A stretch of DNA of 64,000 nucleotides from Streptomyces sp. NBC_01198 (GCF_036010485.1 NZ_CP108568.1:930001-994000); one strand, 5' to 3'. Shown: positions 51,685-60,964, numbered from the stretch's first letter. The notes: generated by a model not told the origin, from the letters alone. Numbers and translations: made by a program.

Positions 51685-51930
51685 TCAGCGCAGGTGGACC
51701 AGGATCCGCCCGGGATTGGCCGGGTCGACCTCGACCCGGGCGTAGAGCTTCTTCAGATGCGTCTGCGCCAGCGTGGTCAACACCCGCTGCCTGAGCGCGC
51801 CCGTCCCCTTCCCCGGGATGACCTGCAGCACGTCGACCCCGGTGGCAGCAGCCCTGAAAAGCGCCTGACGCAGCGCGACGTCGAGATCGCGATTGTTGCG
51901 GAAGATCGGATGCAGGTCGAGCGTGATCAG
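51685..51930 (-). CDS. small Smr-domain protein, probable CTG start
   Basis: An 81-residue Smr domain: LITLDLHPIFRNNRDLDVAL, RQALFRAAATGVDVLQVIPG, KGTGALRQRVLTTLAQTHLK. The last part KLYARVEVDPANPGRILVHL is also typical, with the conserved DLH and PGKGTG signatures. Smr domains are nicking or ribonuclease-type nucleases. No ATG, GTG or TTG precedes the domain in frame; a CTG at 51930 lies 7 bases after GGGAGG and fits the usual start of the family, so CTG is the probable start. An upstream TAA limits the frame. Confidence 0.75.
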   Translation of the reverse strand: MITLDLHPIFRNNRDLDVALRQALFRAAATGVDVLQVIPGKGTGALRQRVLTTLAQTHLKKLYARVEVDPANPGRILVHLR

Positions 51931-52365
51931 GGTGACCGCCTCCCACGGGTAGCGTTACGGTCGCAGCGTACGGCAGCCACGGCGCAGCGACGGCTCCGGC
52001 GCCGTGATCGGAGCGGCCCCCGCGAGATCACCTCAGATCATTCGTTACGGGAAAATCCTTAGCGCGCGGACCGGCGGAGCGCATATCAGGTTGAGCCGAT
52101 CGATGACCGCCTGCTCCATCCCGGTGGATCCCTCTCGCATATGCCTCGGCCGGCAGGCGGGCCCGGAAATTCCAAACTAAACTCACGTCCACAAGCGTGC
52201 AAAAATTCGAGGATTCCTCGGCCTGTTCAGCCCGCTGGAATCGGCACGCCCCGAAATTGCGAAACGTACTCCATGGTCGATCGGGAGCAGTTTCAGAAAT
52301 CCGAATTGTCGCCGGGCATATGGAATCCGAGCTCAGTAGAAGAATCCCACGAAGGAGAGGCTCAC
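51931..52365. other. 435-base stretch upstream of a hydrolase gene
   Basis: AT-richer than average from about 52150 to 52350 (for example AAATTCCAAACTAAACT). No gene is seen. It probably contains the promoter and a long 5' untranslated leader of the gene at 52366. Confidence 0.4.
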
Positions 52366-53247
52366 GTGAAGCGCAGGCGACGGCTCAGTCTGATCGTGCT
52401 GGCGACAGCGGCAGCAATCACCTCGGCGGCGAGCTGCGCCTCCGCAAACGGCAGTCATCCGTCCGTCAGCGGCAGTCACGTACTCGCCAGCGGCAGGCAG
52501 GCGCCCGAGGGCGGGCCGGCGCACGCCCCCACGCCCACGATCGTTCTGGTGCACGGCGCCTGGGCGGACGCCTCCAGCTGGGCGGAGGTCACCGAGCGCC
52601 TGCAGAAGCGCGGGTTCACCGTCCTGGCTCCCCCGGACACGCTCCGCGGGGTCGCCACGGACACGGCCAACCTGCGGGCGTTCCTGCAGACCCTCACCGG
52701 GCCTGTGGTGCTCGCCGGCCACTCCTACGGCGGGTTCGTCATCACCAACGCCGCGACGGGCCTCTCGAACATCAAGGCACTCGTCTACGTCGATGCCTAC
52801 ATCCCCGACACGGGTGACACGGTGGGGCAGCTGACCGCTGCCCAGCCCGGATCGGTGCTGGCCGTATCGGATCCCAGCACGGTCTTCAACTCCGTTCCCA
52901 TTCCGGGCAGCAATGGGGACGCGGACCTGTTTGTGAAGCCGAATCTGTTTCCCGGCTTCTTCGCCGCAGGCGTCCCCCTCAACAAGTCCGCGGTGCTGGC
53001 CGCGGGGCAGAGGCCTTTCGCCGCCAGCATTCTGACCCAGCCGTCGGGTCAGCCCGCCTGGAAGACCATTCCGTCCTGGGCCCTGATCGGCACGGCGGAC
53101 AGAGTGCTTCCCCCGGCGGAACAGAGGGTCATGACGGCCCGAGCCGGCTCGCACACCGTCAGCGTGAACGCACCGCACCTGTCGATGATCTCCAACCCGG
53201 ACGCGGTGACCGACGTGGTGATCAGCGCCGTCCAGGGAAGCGAGTGA
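52366..53247 (+). CDS. exported alpha/beta hydrolase (EstC-like), copy 1
   Basis: A 293-residue hydrolase. GTG at 52366 follows AAGGAGAGG. The signal RLSLIVLATAAAITSAASCA may be a Sec signal or end in a non-standard lipobox Cys. The catalytic fold shows IVLVHGAWADASSW, the nucleophile Ser in LAGHSYGGFVITNA, the acid in LIGTADRVLPP and the His in SVNAPHLSMIS. It resembles plant hydroxynitrile-lyase/salicylate-esterase-like EstC enzymes. A close relative (53436-54287) is convergent with it. Confidence 0.85.
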   Translation: MKRRRRLSLIVLATAAAITSAASCASANGSHPSVSGSHVLASGRQAPEGGPAHAPTPTIVLVHGAWADASSWAEVTERLQKRGFTVLAPPDTLRGVATDTANLRAFLQTLTGPVVLAGHSYGGFVITNAATGLSNIKALVYVDAYIPDTGDTVGQLTAAQPGSVLAVSDPSTVFNSVPIPGSNGDADLFVKPNLFPGFFAAGVPLNKSAVLAAGQRPFAASILTQPSGQPAWKTIPSWALIGTADRVLPPAEQRVMTARAGSHTVSVNAPHLSMISNPDAVTDVVISAVQGSE

Positions 53248-53283
53248 CCGTCGCGCAGGCAACGCCGTAGGCTCACCGCGTGG

Positions 53284-53333
53284 GGCCCGCGCGGAGAGAT
53301 CGGACCTTGTCCGTCGCTCCGCGCGGGCCTTTT
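53284..53333. terminator. hairpin between convergent hydrolase genes
   Basis: GGCCCGCGCGGAG (53284-53296) pairs with CTCCGCGCGGGCC (53317-53329), followed by a short T run. The loop carries a second small stem CGGAC/GTCCG. Confidence 0.7.
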
Positions 53334-53435
53334 GCCGGCGGTCCGTGGCGTGCCGCGTACAGCCGTGCGGGAATCCCAGGGCAGGCCCTGACGACACGGC
53401 ATTCCGTGCGCGACGTGATCGACCGGCCCGGGCGG

Positions 53436-54287
53436 TCAGTCGGTCGCGTGCGCGGCCTGCTCGATGAGGCCGGTGACGATGCCCGGGTCGGTGACCTGCG
53501 CGGCATGCGGGGTGTTGGCGGTGGTGATGTGTCCGTGGGCGCGGGTGGCCATGAAGCGTTCAGTGGCCGCGGGGATGAGGTGATCGTCGTTGGACACCAG
53601 GAACCACGAGGGAATGGTCTTCCAGGCGGGGTCCCCGGAGCGGTCCTGAAGGGCCTGCAGGGTGATGGGGTGCTGCTCGGCGGCGAGTGCGGCCGATTCC
53701 TTCTTGCCCAGCTGGTTGCTCAGGACGAGGTCGCGGTAGTGATCGGGCTTGGTGTAGAGGTCGACGCCGGTGGTGCCGTCGGCGGAGGTGAAGGGGACGG
53801 CGCTGAGGGCGGTGGGGAGGGGCGCGCTGGGATCGTCGGTGATGTGGGTGCCGGGGAACTTCGCGGTCAGGTCCTGTGCGCTCTCACCCTGGTCGGGGGC
53901 GAAGGCCGAGACGTAGACGAGCGCCTTGACATTGCTGTTGCCGTCGGCCGCGTCGGTGATGACGGATCCGCCGTAGGACTGGCCGACCAGGACGATGGGG
54001 CCCTCGATGGTCTTGAGGTACGAGCTCAGGTAGGCGGAGTCACCGGACAGGCTGCGCAGGGCGGTGGGCGGAGCGACGACCGGGTACCCGTCGTTCTGGA
54101 GCTTCTTGATCACGCCGTCGAAGCTGCCCGGCTCGGACCAGGCTCCGTTGACGAGGACGACAGTGGGCTTCGGGGCCGAACTGCCCTCGTGGGACGGCGC
54201 GGCCGACGCCCACGTGGTCACGCCGGCGGCCAAAGCGACGCTGGTCGCGCCTAGTACGGCGATGCGGAAGGTGCGGGGCTTGGGCAT
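53436..54287 (-). CDS. exported alpha/beta hydrolase (EstC-like), copy 2
   Basis: A 283-residue secreted hydrolase. GGAGACAGAC precedes ATG at 54287; the signal FRIAVLGATSVALAAGVTTW ends at ASA. Core motifs: VVLVNGAWSEPGSFDGVIKK, nucleophile Ser in LVGQSYGGSVITDA, acid in LVSNDDHLIPA and His in TTANTPHAAQVT. It is paralogous to the enzyme at 52366, with the same block order and similar spacing. The oxyanion HG pair reads NG (LVNGAW), a small departure from the family. Confidence 0.85.
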   Translation of the reverse strand: MPKPRTFRIAVLGATSVALAAGVTTWASAAPSHEGSSAPKPTVVLVNGAWSEPGSFDGVIKKLQNDGYPVVAPPTALRSLSGDSAYLSSYLKTIEGPIVLVGQSYGGSVITDAADGNSNVKALVYVSAFAPDQGESAQDLTAKFPGTHITDDPSAPLPTALSAVPFTSADGTTGVDLYTKPDHYRDLVLSNQLGKKESAALAAEQHPITLQALQDRSGDPAWKTIPSWFLVSNDDHLIPAATERFMATRAHGHITTANTPHAAQVTDPGIVTGLIEQAAHATD

Positions 54288-54438
54288 GTCTGTCTCCATG
54301 ACTCGTCGTGTGGTGATCGTCGGTGGGGTGGATGCCTTCCGCGTCACCGGCGCGGAACGGCGTTACGGGGTACGGCGGCCGGCCGGGAGCCGCTGGGCGG
54401 AGGCGGCCGTGTGGAGCGTGACCGCGGCGGCGCCGTGG

Positions 54439-54947
54439 TCACGCACGGGCGGTGGCGTGCTCCTCCGCCCAGTCCAGGGCGTAGTCGGCGACTTCCTCCC
54501 AGCCCTTCTGGCCCACGATGAAGTGCGAGCGCCCCGCGAATTCCCGGTAGTCGGTGACGGCGGGCGACTTCCGGTAAAGGTGCCAATTGGCCTTGTTCAC
54601 CTTGGGAGGGACGATGTGGTCCGCCCCACCTGCGATGAACAGGAGCGGGGCCCGCCGGTGGTTGCGGAAGTTGATCCTGGTGGCGGCCCTGGGGTTGAAG
54701 TTGGCGAAAGCTCCCTGGAAGAGGACACGGGCCGGTCCCGGGGCGGCGTAGCGTTCGTAGTGGGCCGCCGACTCGGTCTCGCTGAGGGTGTTGGTGACGG
54801 CGTAGTGGAACTGTTCCAGGCCGGGGTGATGACCCGGTACCCGCGGGCCTCGTAGTGGTGTCTCCAGCCCTCCCAACTTCGTGGGGTGACCCACCGGCCG
54901 TGGATGAGCACGATCGTGCCCGCCGAGTCGTCGTCCGTGCCGCTCAT
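54439..54947 (-). pseudogene. alpha/beta hydrolase with a large internal deletion
   Basis: The first frame from ATG at 54947 (CGGAG upstream) reads GTIVLIHGRWVTPRSWEGWR and ARGYRVITPAW. A second frame continues EQFHYAVTNTLSETESAAHY, RVLFQGAFANFNPRAATRIN, APLLFIAGGADHIVPPKVNK and WEEVADYALDWAEEH to 54439. In this family about 100 residues, including the GHSxGG nucleophile, normally lie between TPAW and (T)PEQFHYA. They are gone, and the join is out of frame. Acid and His regions survive but the enzyme cannot be active. Confidence 0.75.
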
Positions 54948-55365
54948 GCGGAAACTCCGCTTCTGAAGAGGTTGTTCATTCCGGCGTTGTCCTGGAAGTC
55001 CGGCGCCACGGTTCTCGCGGCGGCGGAAAGCCGGCCAGGCCGAAGGCGCGACCTCAGAATTCCCCGGCACGCTCGGCGCTGCATCTGTCGATCGACCACC
55101 GCGTCGCCCGACGCTCGGCAGTCGTTCGTCCCACCCCGCACACGAGCGAACTCCCGGGGTGTGCGCAAGGACCGGCCCCGCGACCACTTCAGGAGGATCG
55201 GATCGCGGATGCGGCTCCCGGACCGTCCTGACCGAGGCGGCGGGAAGCACAGTCAAGACGACCGTCATTCGACGTAGGCGGGTGGACACGGCCCGCGCCG
55301 ATACTGGCCGACATGGTCAGTCGCGTCCCGCACGGGCCGAGCGGGCCCCCGTCCCGAGGAGTCTG
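54948..55365. other. 418-base gene-free stretch
   Basis: No frame with coding character, no clear repeat or hairpin. It lies between divergent starts and must hold two promoters. Confidence 0.35.
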
Positions 55366-56166
55366 ATGTCGAAGATCGTTCTTGTCACCGCGGCATCCAC
55401 CGGACTCGGCGCGATGACAGCCCTGGCGTTGGCGAGTGCCGGTCACACCGTCTACGCCGGATTCGGGCCGGCCCGCGACGTGCTGCCCGGTGAACTCACC
55501 GCGGTGGGGGATCAGGTGCTCTCACAGGACGCACACCTCCATCCCCTCGCGCTCGACACCGCCGACCAGCGCTCGGTCTCCGCCGCGATCGGCGAGGTCA
55601 CGAGGTGTTCCGGCCGCATCGACGCGGTGGTTCATGCTCTCGGGCCCGTGCCGCGGGGACCGGTTGAATCCTTCACCCCTTACCAGCTCGGGCAGATCTA
55701 CGACGCGCACGTGCTCTCCAGCCAGCGGGTGAACCGCGCCGTACTGCCTGCCATGCGTGAGCGCCGTGACGGGCAGCTCATCTGGGTGGTGCCTTCCCTG
55801 CACCGCGGCGATGCGACTCCGTATCTCGCGCTGCATTCGGAGGCCGTCACCGTGATCGGCCACTTGGCGGCGAGTTACGCGCGGGAGTTGGCCGGCTTCG
55901 GCGTCGAGGTCTCCACCGTCACGTACGGATCGCTCACAGCCGGCATCGGCCGGCACCCGAGTCTGATCCATCCTGACGACGACGAGACGTTCGCCGCTTA
56001 CGACGTGCGGCATCCCGGTCTCGTGGACAGCGTGGACACGGCTCTCGCGCACCAGGCCGCCGACGAAGCGGACATCGCCCGGACTGCCGAAGCCATCGTG
56101 GGGGTGGTGAACAGTCCGAAGGTGAGCGGGGGGCGCCGAGTCTTCATCGGCACCCCCCGCGAGTGA
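55366..56166 (+). CDS. SDR-family protein lacking the catalytic lysine
   Basis: A 266-residue Rossmann protein: IVLVTAASTGLGAMTALALA gives the TxxxGLG cofactor loop, and VVHALGPVPRGPVESFTPYQ follows where NAG normally is. The catalytic YxxxK appears as YLALH (TPYLALHSEAVTVIGHLAA), so His replaces Lys. This may indicate altered chemistry or a non-catalytic role. GAGGAG precedes ATG at 55366. It converges with the IclR gene at 56252. Confidence 0.75.
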   Translation: MSKIVLVTAASTGLGAMTALALASAGHTVYAGFGPARDVLPGELTAVGDQVLSQDAHLHPLALDTADQRSVSAAIGEVTRCSGRIDAVVHALGPVPRGPVESFTPYQLGQIYDAHVLSSQRVNRAVLPAMRERRDGQLIWVVPSLHRGDATPYLALHSEAVTVIGHLAASYARELAGFGVEVSTVTYGSLTAGIGRHPSLIHPDDDETFAAYDVRHPGLVDSVDTALAHQAADEADIARTAEAIVGVVNSPKVSGGRRVFIGTPRE

Positions 56167-56251
56167 CGCGCCCGGCGCCGCGGCTTCGGCGGCGCGGTCG
56201 GTGGCGCCGTCGACCTTGCGCTGCTCCGGCCGACTCCCGCCGGCCGGGACG

Positions 56252-57043
56252 CTATTGACCGCTCGGCGGCGGGACGGGGTCGACGAGAGCCCGGGAGATG
56301 CTGCGGGCGGTCGCACGGACAGCAGGAGCGACCTCCTGCACGGATCGGGTCCCGGTGCGGAAGCAGATGGAAACAGCCGCCACCACGGAGTGGTCAGGCC
56401 CGTAGATCGGCGCGCCCACGCAGTGGATGTCGGGGCCCATCATCCGGTCGCTGGAGGAGTAGCCCTGCCTGCGGACCGCGGCCAGGGTGGATCGGTAGAG
56501 GCCGGCATCCGTGACGGTGGTCTCGGTATAGCGCGGCAGCGGGCCGCTCAGGTATTCCTCGCGCACGTCCTCGGAGGCGTGGGCGAGCAACACCAGCCCG
56601 GCCCCGGTGGCGAAGGTGCCGAAGCGTCCGCCGGTCTGACCGATGACGTCCGGGGCCCGTGGTGTGCTGAGACGCTCCAGAATGACGACGTCGAGGTGGT
56701 TGCGCACGGAAAGATGGATGTGCTGCTGCTTCGTCGGGTCGTAAAGATTCTGGATGAACGGCAGGGCGACATCCCGGATACCGTGGCCGCGCGGAGAGAG
56801 GGCCGCCAGTTCCCACAGTCGCAAACCCACTCTGTACCGCCGGTCTGGGCCGCGCTCGAGCGCCCCCCAGGCGACGAGTTCGGCGACACGGCGGTGCACA
56901 GTGGGCAGCGACAGTCCTGTCCGCCTCGACAATTCCGTGAGCGTCAGCGCGGGAGTCTCATGCGAGAACACATCCAGCAGGGCCAGGACTTTACCAGTCA
57001 CCGACGCGCCGTTCTCACCTGACACCTGCTCCACCTTTCGCAT
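56252..57043 (-). CDS. IclR-family transcriptional regulator
   Basis: A 263-residue protein with the IclR winged helix (VLALLDVFSHETPALTLTEL, SRRTGLSLPTVHRRVAELVA, GALERGPDRRYRVGLRLWEL) and the effector domain (VALPFIQNLYDPTKQQHIHL, FATGAGLVLLAHASEDVREE, VGAPIYGPDHSVVAAVSICF). IclR proteins bind aromatic or organic acids. It is transcribed away from the LAL regulator at 57526, with a 480-base gap. Confidence 0.88.
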   Translation of the reverse strand: MRKVEQVSGENGASVTGKVLALLDVFSHETPALTLTELSRRTGLSLPTVHRRVAELVAWGALERGPDRRYRVGLRLWELAALSPRGHGIRDVALPFIQNLYDPTKQQHIHLSVRNHLDVVILERLSTPRAPDVIGQTGGRFGTFATGAGLVLLAHASEDVREEYLSGPLPRYTETTVTDAGLYRSTLAAVRRQGYSSSDRMMGPDIHCVGAPIYGPDHSVVAAVSICFRTGTRSVQEVAPAVRATARSISRALVDPVPPPSGQ

Positions 57044-57525
57044 ATGGTTGTCTGCTGTTGAATGCCCACTCGCAGCCCGCGGTCAATGGGGGGTCGTCGC
57101 GACACCTGTGGGCGACGGATCGCTGGGCCCCAGATGGCATAGATGATTACCAGACTACCATCGCCACGATTGCCGGTTCGGGCCCGCATAGGACGGCGCC
57201 ACAGCATGCGACCGGCGTGGGGTTGAAACGCTGACGACGCATTCCCAGGCAGGCCCCGACGACCCGTGGACTCCTGCTCACCGGTGGGCCAGGGAGCTCA
57301 TCGGAGAGACAGCAGCGCAGGTCGCCGTCATCACGACCGACCGCGATCCGGGCAAACGCGGATGCCGCACCGGAGTGCCGCCCGCACCGGACTTTCATTC
57401 AGTGAAAGTTTTTTGCCGGTCGGTGATCCAGCGGTAGCATTCGGCATCCGTAATCCATTTCAGAGCAGAGCCGGGCTTCAATGAGGCCTGCGCACAGTAG
57501 TGGTGGCCGAGGCGGAGTGTGACCG
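57044..57525. other. 482-base regulatory gap between two regulator genes
   Basis: No gene seen. The only structure noted is the hairpin at 57391-57414. Confidence 0.4.
57391..57414. promoter_or_regulatory. hairpin with T run upstream of the LAL gene
   Basis: ACTTTCA (57391-57397) and TGAAAGT (57403-57409) form a perfect 7-base stem with loop TTCAG, followed by a T6 run. It could be an intrinsic terminator or attenuator in the leader of the gene at 57526, or an operator. Confidence 0.5.
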
Positions 57526-60309
57526 TTGAAGGACCCTTTCGAGGCCGACTTCTCCCATTCCCTGGTGGGACGCGCGCGGCAGGTCAAAGACATCTGCGCC
57601 TTCCTCGCTACCGCCCATCGCGGTGGTGCTCTCCTGCTCTCCGGACAGGCCGGAGTGGGGAAAACAGCTCTCCTCGACGCTGCGGCGGAAGCGGTGTCCT
57701 CGGCGGGGACGCAGGTCGTGCGTGCCGCCGGAGTCGAATTCGAAGCCGATGTGAGCTACTCCGGGCTCAACCAGCTTCTCTTCCCCCTCGCCGAATTCTT
57801 CGGCGAGCTCGACAGCGCGCACAGGGGAGCCCTGCGGACGGCACTGGGCTTCGACAGCGGACCGCCGCCTGACCGGCTCGTCGTGTCCAGTGCGACCTTG
57901 CTGCTCCTGCGCCAGGTGGCCACCGCGAACCGGCTGCTCCTCATCGTCGACGACCTGCCGTGGCTCGACCGCGCCAGCGCGGGCGTTCTCGCTTTTGTCG
58001 CCCGCAGGCTCGCGGGCAGCCAGGTCGGCTTTCTGGGAGCCATGCGGTCGGGGAGCCACACTCCCTTCGACCGCCTCGGGCTTCCCGAGTACGAAGTTCC
58101 GCCGCTGGACGGGGCCGCCTCGGGGGAATTGCTCGACGCACGTTTTCCCGACCTCGCTGAACGGGTACGGGAGCGGCTGCTGGTGGCGGCGGAGGGCAAC
58201 CCACTGGCGCTCATCGAGCTGCCGACCGCGCTCAGCGGACCGCAACTCATCGCCTCGGAGGGCCTTCCACCCTTGCTGCCGCTCAGCCAGCGGCTGCAGG
58301 CCTTGTTCGTCTCCCGGGTCTCCGCACTCGGCGATGCCGCGCGGAATCTGCTGCTGCTGGCCGCACTCGACGGAACCGGTGATCTCGGTGTCCTCCAGGC
58401 ATCGGCGCGGGAGGCCGGACACGAGGGCGGTATCGAGGCCCTCACCCCTGCCGAGGAGGACAGGCTGGTGCACTTCGACGCGGGCACCAGGCGGCTGGTC
58501 TTCCGGCACCCCCTGATCCGCTCGGCGGTTGTGGAGGCCTGCACCACTGCCCAGCGCCGCACGGCTCATCGGGCTCTGGCCCAGGTGCTGCTTGACCAGC
58601 CCGAGCGCCGGGCCTGGCATCTGGGAGAGGCATCCGTCGAGCCGGACGAGGACGTGGCGATCCTGCTCGAACGGGCGGCCCGCCTCATCTCAGGCCGCGG
58701 CAACGCCAGCGGCGCCGTGGCGGCCCTCGTGCGCAGCGCCGACCTGAGCCCCCGCGGGGAGGACCGGGCGCGCAGGCTCACCGAGGCCGCTTACATCGGC
58801 GCCGACGCCACCGGGGACCTGCTCGGCGTCTCGGACCTGCTGGCCCACGCGCGCCGGGCGGACCCGGACCTGACGGACTCCCTGCACTCCGCTGCCGCTG
58901 CCGTCTATCTGACCATCAACGGCGGCGGGGACGTCGACACCGCCCACCACATGCTCGTGACCGCGATCGAGTCCGACACCCACCGTTATGACGCCAAGGA
59001 CGCCGCTCTCATCGAGGCGATCCACCTGCTCCTGCTCCTGTGCTTCTACAGCGGCCGTGCGGAACTGTGGCCTCCCTTCTACGCCGCGCTCGCCCGGTTG
59101 CGTCCGGAGCCGCCCCCTCTGCTGTCGGTGGCCGGCAAGACCTTCTCCGACCCGGCACGGTCAGGTGTGGCCGCCCTGGCGCAGCTGGGGCCCATCCTGG
59201 ACGGCCTCCCCCATGAGACCGACCCCGGACGGATCGTGCGGATCGGGACCGCGTCGCTCTACGCGGACCGACTGGCGGACCTGCGCGAGTCCTCTTGGAG
59301 GGTCGTCCTCCAGGGGCGGGACGGGGGCCCGCCGCGAAGATCCCTCGGCGCCTTGATGCACCTGTGCCTGGGCGACTACCTGAGCGGCAGTTGGGACGAG
59401 TGCGATGAACTGGCCGCTGAGGGGCTGCAGCTGTGCGAGGACTCGGGATACCGCTTCTTCACCTGGTATTTCTGGTACTGCCGAGCCGTCGTGGCCGCCG
59501 TACGTGGTGACGACGGCTCCGCCGAGCGTCTTGCCGACCGGATCACCCGGTTCGCGACACCACGCGGCGTCGGGACGGCACTGCACTACGCCCGGCACGT
59601 ACGCACCGTCGCGGCCATCGGGCGTAGGGACTTCGAGAGCGCCTACCAGCAGGCTGCGGCCATCAGTCCTCCGGGCACCTTCGCCTCCCATGCACCGCAC
59701 GCGCTGTGGGTGGCGATGGACCTCGTCGAAGCGGCGGTCCGCACCGGCCGCCGTGCGGAGGCGGCCGCTCACGTACGCGCCATGCAGGACATCGACATGG
59801 CGGCGCTCTCACCCCGGCTGGCTCTGCTCGCCGGCGGCTCGGCGGCACTGTCCGCCGAGCGGGACGAGGACGCGATACGTCTTTTCGACAAGGCGCTGGC
59901 GGTGCCGGGTGTCGAGCGATGGCCGTTCGATCTTGCCCGGGTGCGGCTCGCCTACGGCGAACGACTGCGGCGGGCACGCGCGAACTCGGACTGCCGGGGA
60001 CCGCTGAGCCAGGCCAACGAGGCCTTCACCCTGCTCAAAGCCCGGCCTTGGACGGAGCGTACGTCCAAGGAGTTGCGCGCCTCCGGATGGACCGCACCGA
60101 GAGCCGATGCGGCGGTGCGTCAGATACTCACGCCCCAGGAACGGCAGATCGCCGAGCTGGCCGCGTCCGGCCTCAGTAACAAGCAGATCGCCGAGCGGCT
60201 CTATCTCTCCCACCGGACCATCGGTGCGCATCTCTACCAGATTTTTCCGAAGCTCGGTATTTCGTCGCGAGCAGCACTTCGCGACGCACTTGCCGAGGCG
60301 GACGGGTGA
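57526..60309 (+). CDS. LAL-family (large ATP-binding LuxR) transcriptional regulator
   Basis: A 927-residue regulator. An N-terminal AAA/NACHT-like ATPase has Walker A LSGQAGVGKTALL (residues about 39-51) and Walker B LLLIVDDLPWLDRAS. A long helical, TPR-like middle follows, then a C-terminal LuxR helix-turn-helix: LTPQERQIAELAASGLSNKQ, IAERLYLSHRTIGAHLYQIF. LAL proteins act as activators, often of secondary metabolism. The start appears to be TTG at 57526 after GGAG; no ATG or GTG lies between it and the ATPase. It stands alone. Confidence 0.88.
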   Translation: MKDPFEADFSHSLVGRARQVKDICAFLATAHRGGALLLSGQAGVGKTALLDAAAEAVSSAGTQVVRAAGVEFEADVSYSGLNQLLFPLAEFFGELDSAHRGALRTALGFDSGPPPDRLVVSSATLLLLRQVATANRLLLIVDDLPWLDRASAGVLAFVARRLAGSQVGFLGAMRSGSHTPFDRLGLPEYEVPPLDGAASGELLDARFPDLAERVRERLLVAAEGNPLALIELPTALSGPQLIASEGLPPLLPLSQRLQALFVSRVSALGDAARNLLLLAALDGTGDLGVLQASAREAGHEGGIEALTPAEEDRLVHFDAGTRRLVFRHPLIRSAVVEACTTAQRRTAHRALAQVLLDQPERRAWHLGEASVEPDEDVAILLERAARLISGRGNASGAVAALVRSADLSPRGEDRARRLTEAAYIGADATGDLLGVSDLLAHARRADPDLTDSLHSAAAAVYLTINGGGDVDTAHHMLVTAIESDTHRYDAKDAALIEAIHLLLLLCFYSGRAELWPPFYAALARLRPEPPPLLSVAGKTFSDPARSGVAALAQLGPILDGLPHETDPGRIVRIGTASLYADRLADLRESSWRVVLQGRDGGPPRRSLGALMHLCLGDYLSGSWDECDELAAEGLQLCEDSGYRFFTWYFWYCRAVVAAVRGDDGSAERLADRITRFATPRGVGTALHYARHVRTVAAIGRRDFESAYQQAAAISPPGTFASHAPHALWVAMDLVEAAVRTGRRAEAAAHVRAMQDIDMAALSPRLALLAGGSAALSAERDEDAIRLFDKALAVPGVERWPFDLARVRLAYGERLRRARANSDCRGPLSQANEAFTLLKARPWTERTSKELRASGWTAPRADAAVRQILTPQERQIAELAASGLSNKQIAERLYLSHRTIGAHLYQIFPKLGISSRAALRDALAEADG

Positions 60310-60331
60310 TACGTGGCGGGCGCTTACGCCC

Positions 60332-60964
60332 TCACTCGCGGTCGATGGCCTGCATGACAGCTTCGAGGGTCGCATCCAGGGCGGCACGGGACTCGTCGCC
60401 CGAGGGGAGTGCACGGGCTATGGTGACGGCGCCGACGATGGAGGCGATCATGGCCCAGGCGTGCTTGGTCTGCTCTTCCGGCGCGCCGCGCATGGCGGGG
60501 GCCAGGGTGGCGACCAGATCGACCATGTGGCGGCGGTAGGTCTCGCGGACGGAGTCGCCCGCTCGTGCGACGTCGGCGCTCAACGACGGCATCACGCAGC
60601 CGCCGGCGGGATCGGTGCGGTGCTCGTCACTCAGGTAGACGTGGAGTATGTCGCCGAGCCGGCGGCCTCGTTCGGCGGGGTCGGAGTCGGGGTGGGAGTC
60701 GGGGGCAGACGAGGGACCTGATTCGGGATCCGATTCGGGATCGGCGATGCCGGCGAACTGCAGGCCCAGTTCGGCGGCGACGACTTCTTCGAGCAGCCCT
60801 TCCTTGCCGGTGAAGTTGGAGTAGAGCGCCCCTGAGGTGACGTTGGCCGCAGCGGCCAGTGCGTCGACCCCGACCGCGTGGAAGCCCTTCTCCTTCAGCT
60901 TGCCGGAGGCTGCCCGCAGGATCTCCGCCTTCGCGTGCACCTTGTGGTCCTGGGCGTACCTCAT
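60332..60964 (-). CDS. TetR-family regulator with Asp/Ser/Pro-rich insertion
   Basis: A 210-residue protein. The DNA-binding part is AEILRAASGKLKEKGFHAVG, VDALAAAANVTSGALYSNFT, GKEGLLEEVVAAELGLQ. Residues about 75-100 form a low-complexity acidic stretch (ADPESDPESGPSSAPDSHPD), encoded by imperfect GATTCGGGATC-type repeats and absent from usual TetRs. The rest (CVMPSLSADVARAGDSVRET, HAWAMIASIVGAVTIARALP) is the ligand domain. It is divergent from the hydrolase at 61104, with an operator-like palindrome between. Confidence 0.85.
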   Translation of the reverse strand: MRYAQDHKVHAKAEILRAASGKLKEKGFHAVGVDALAAAANVTSGALYSNFTGKEGLLEEVVAAELGLQFAGIADPESDPESGPSSAPDSHPDSDPAERGRRLGDILHVYLSDEHRTDPAGGCVMPSLSADVARAGDSVRETYRRHMVDLVATLAPAMRGAPEEQTKHAWAMIASIVGAVTIARALPSGDESRAALDATLEAVMQAIDRE

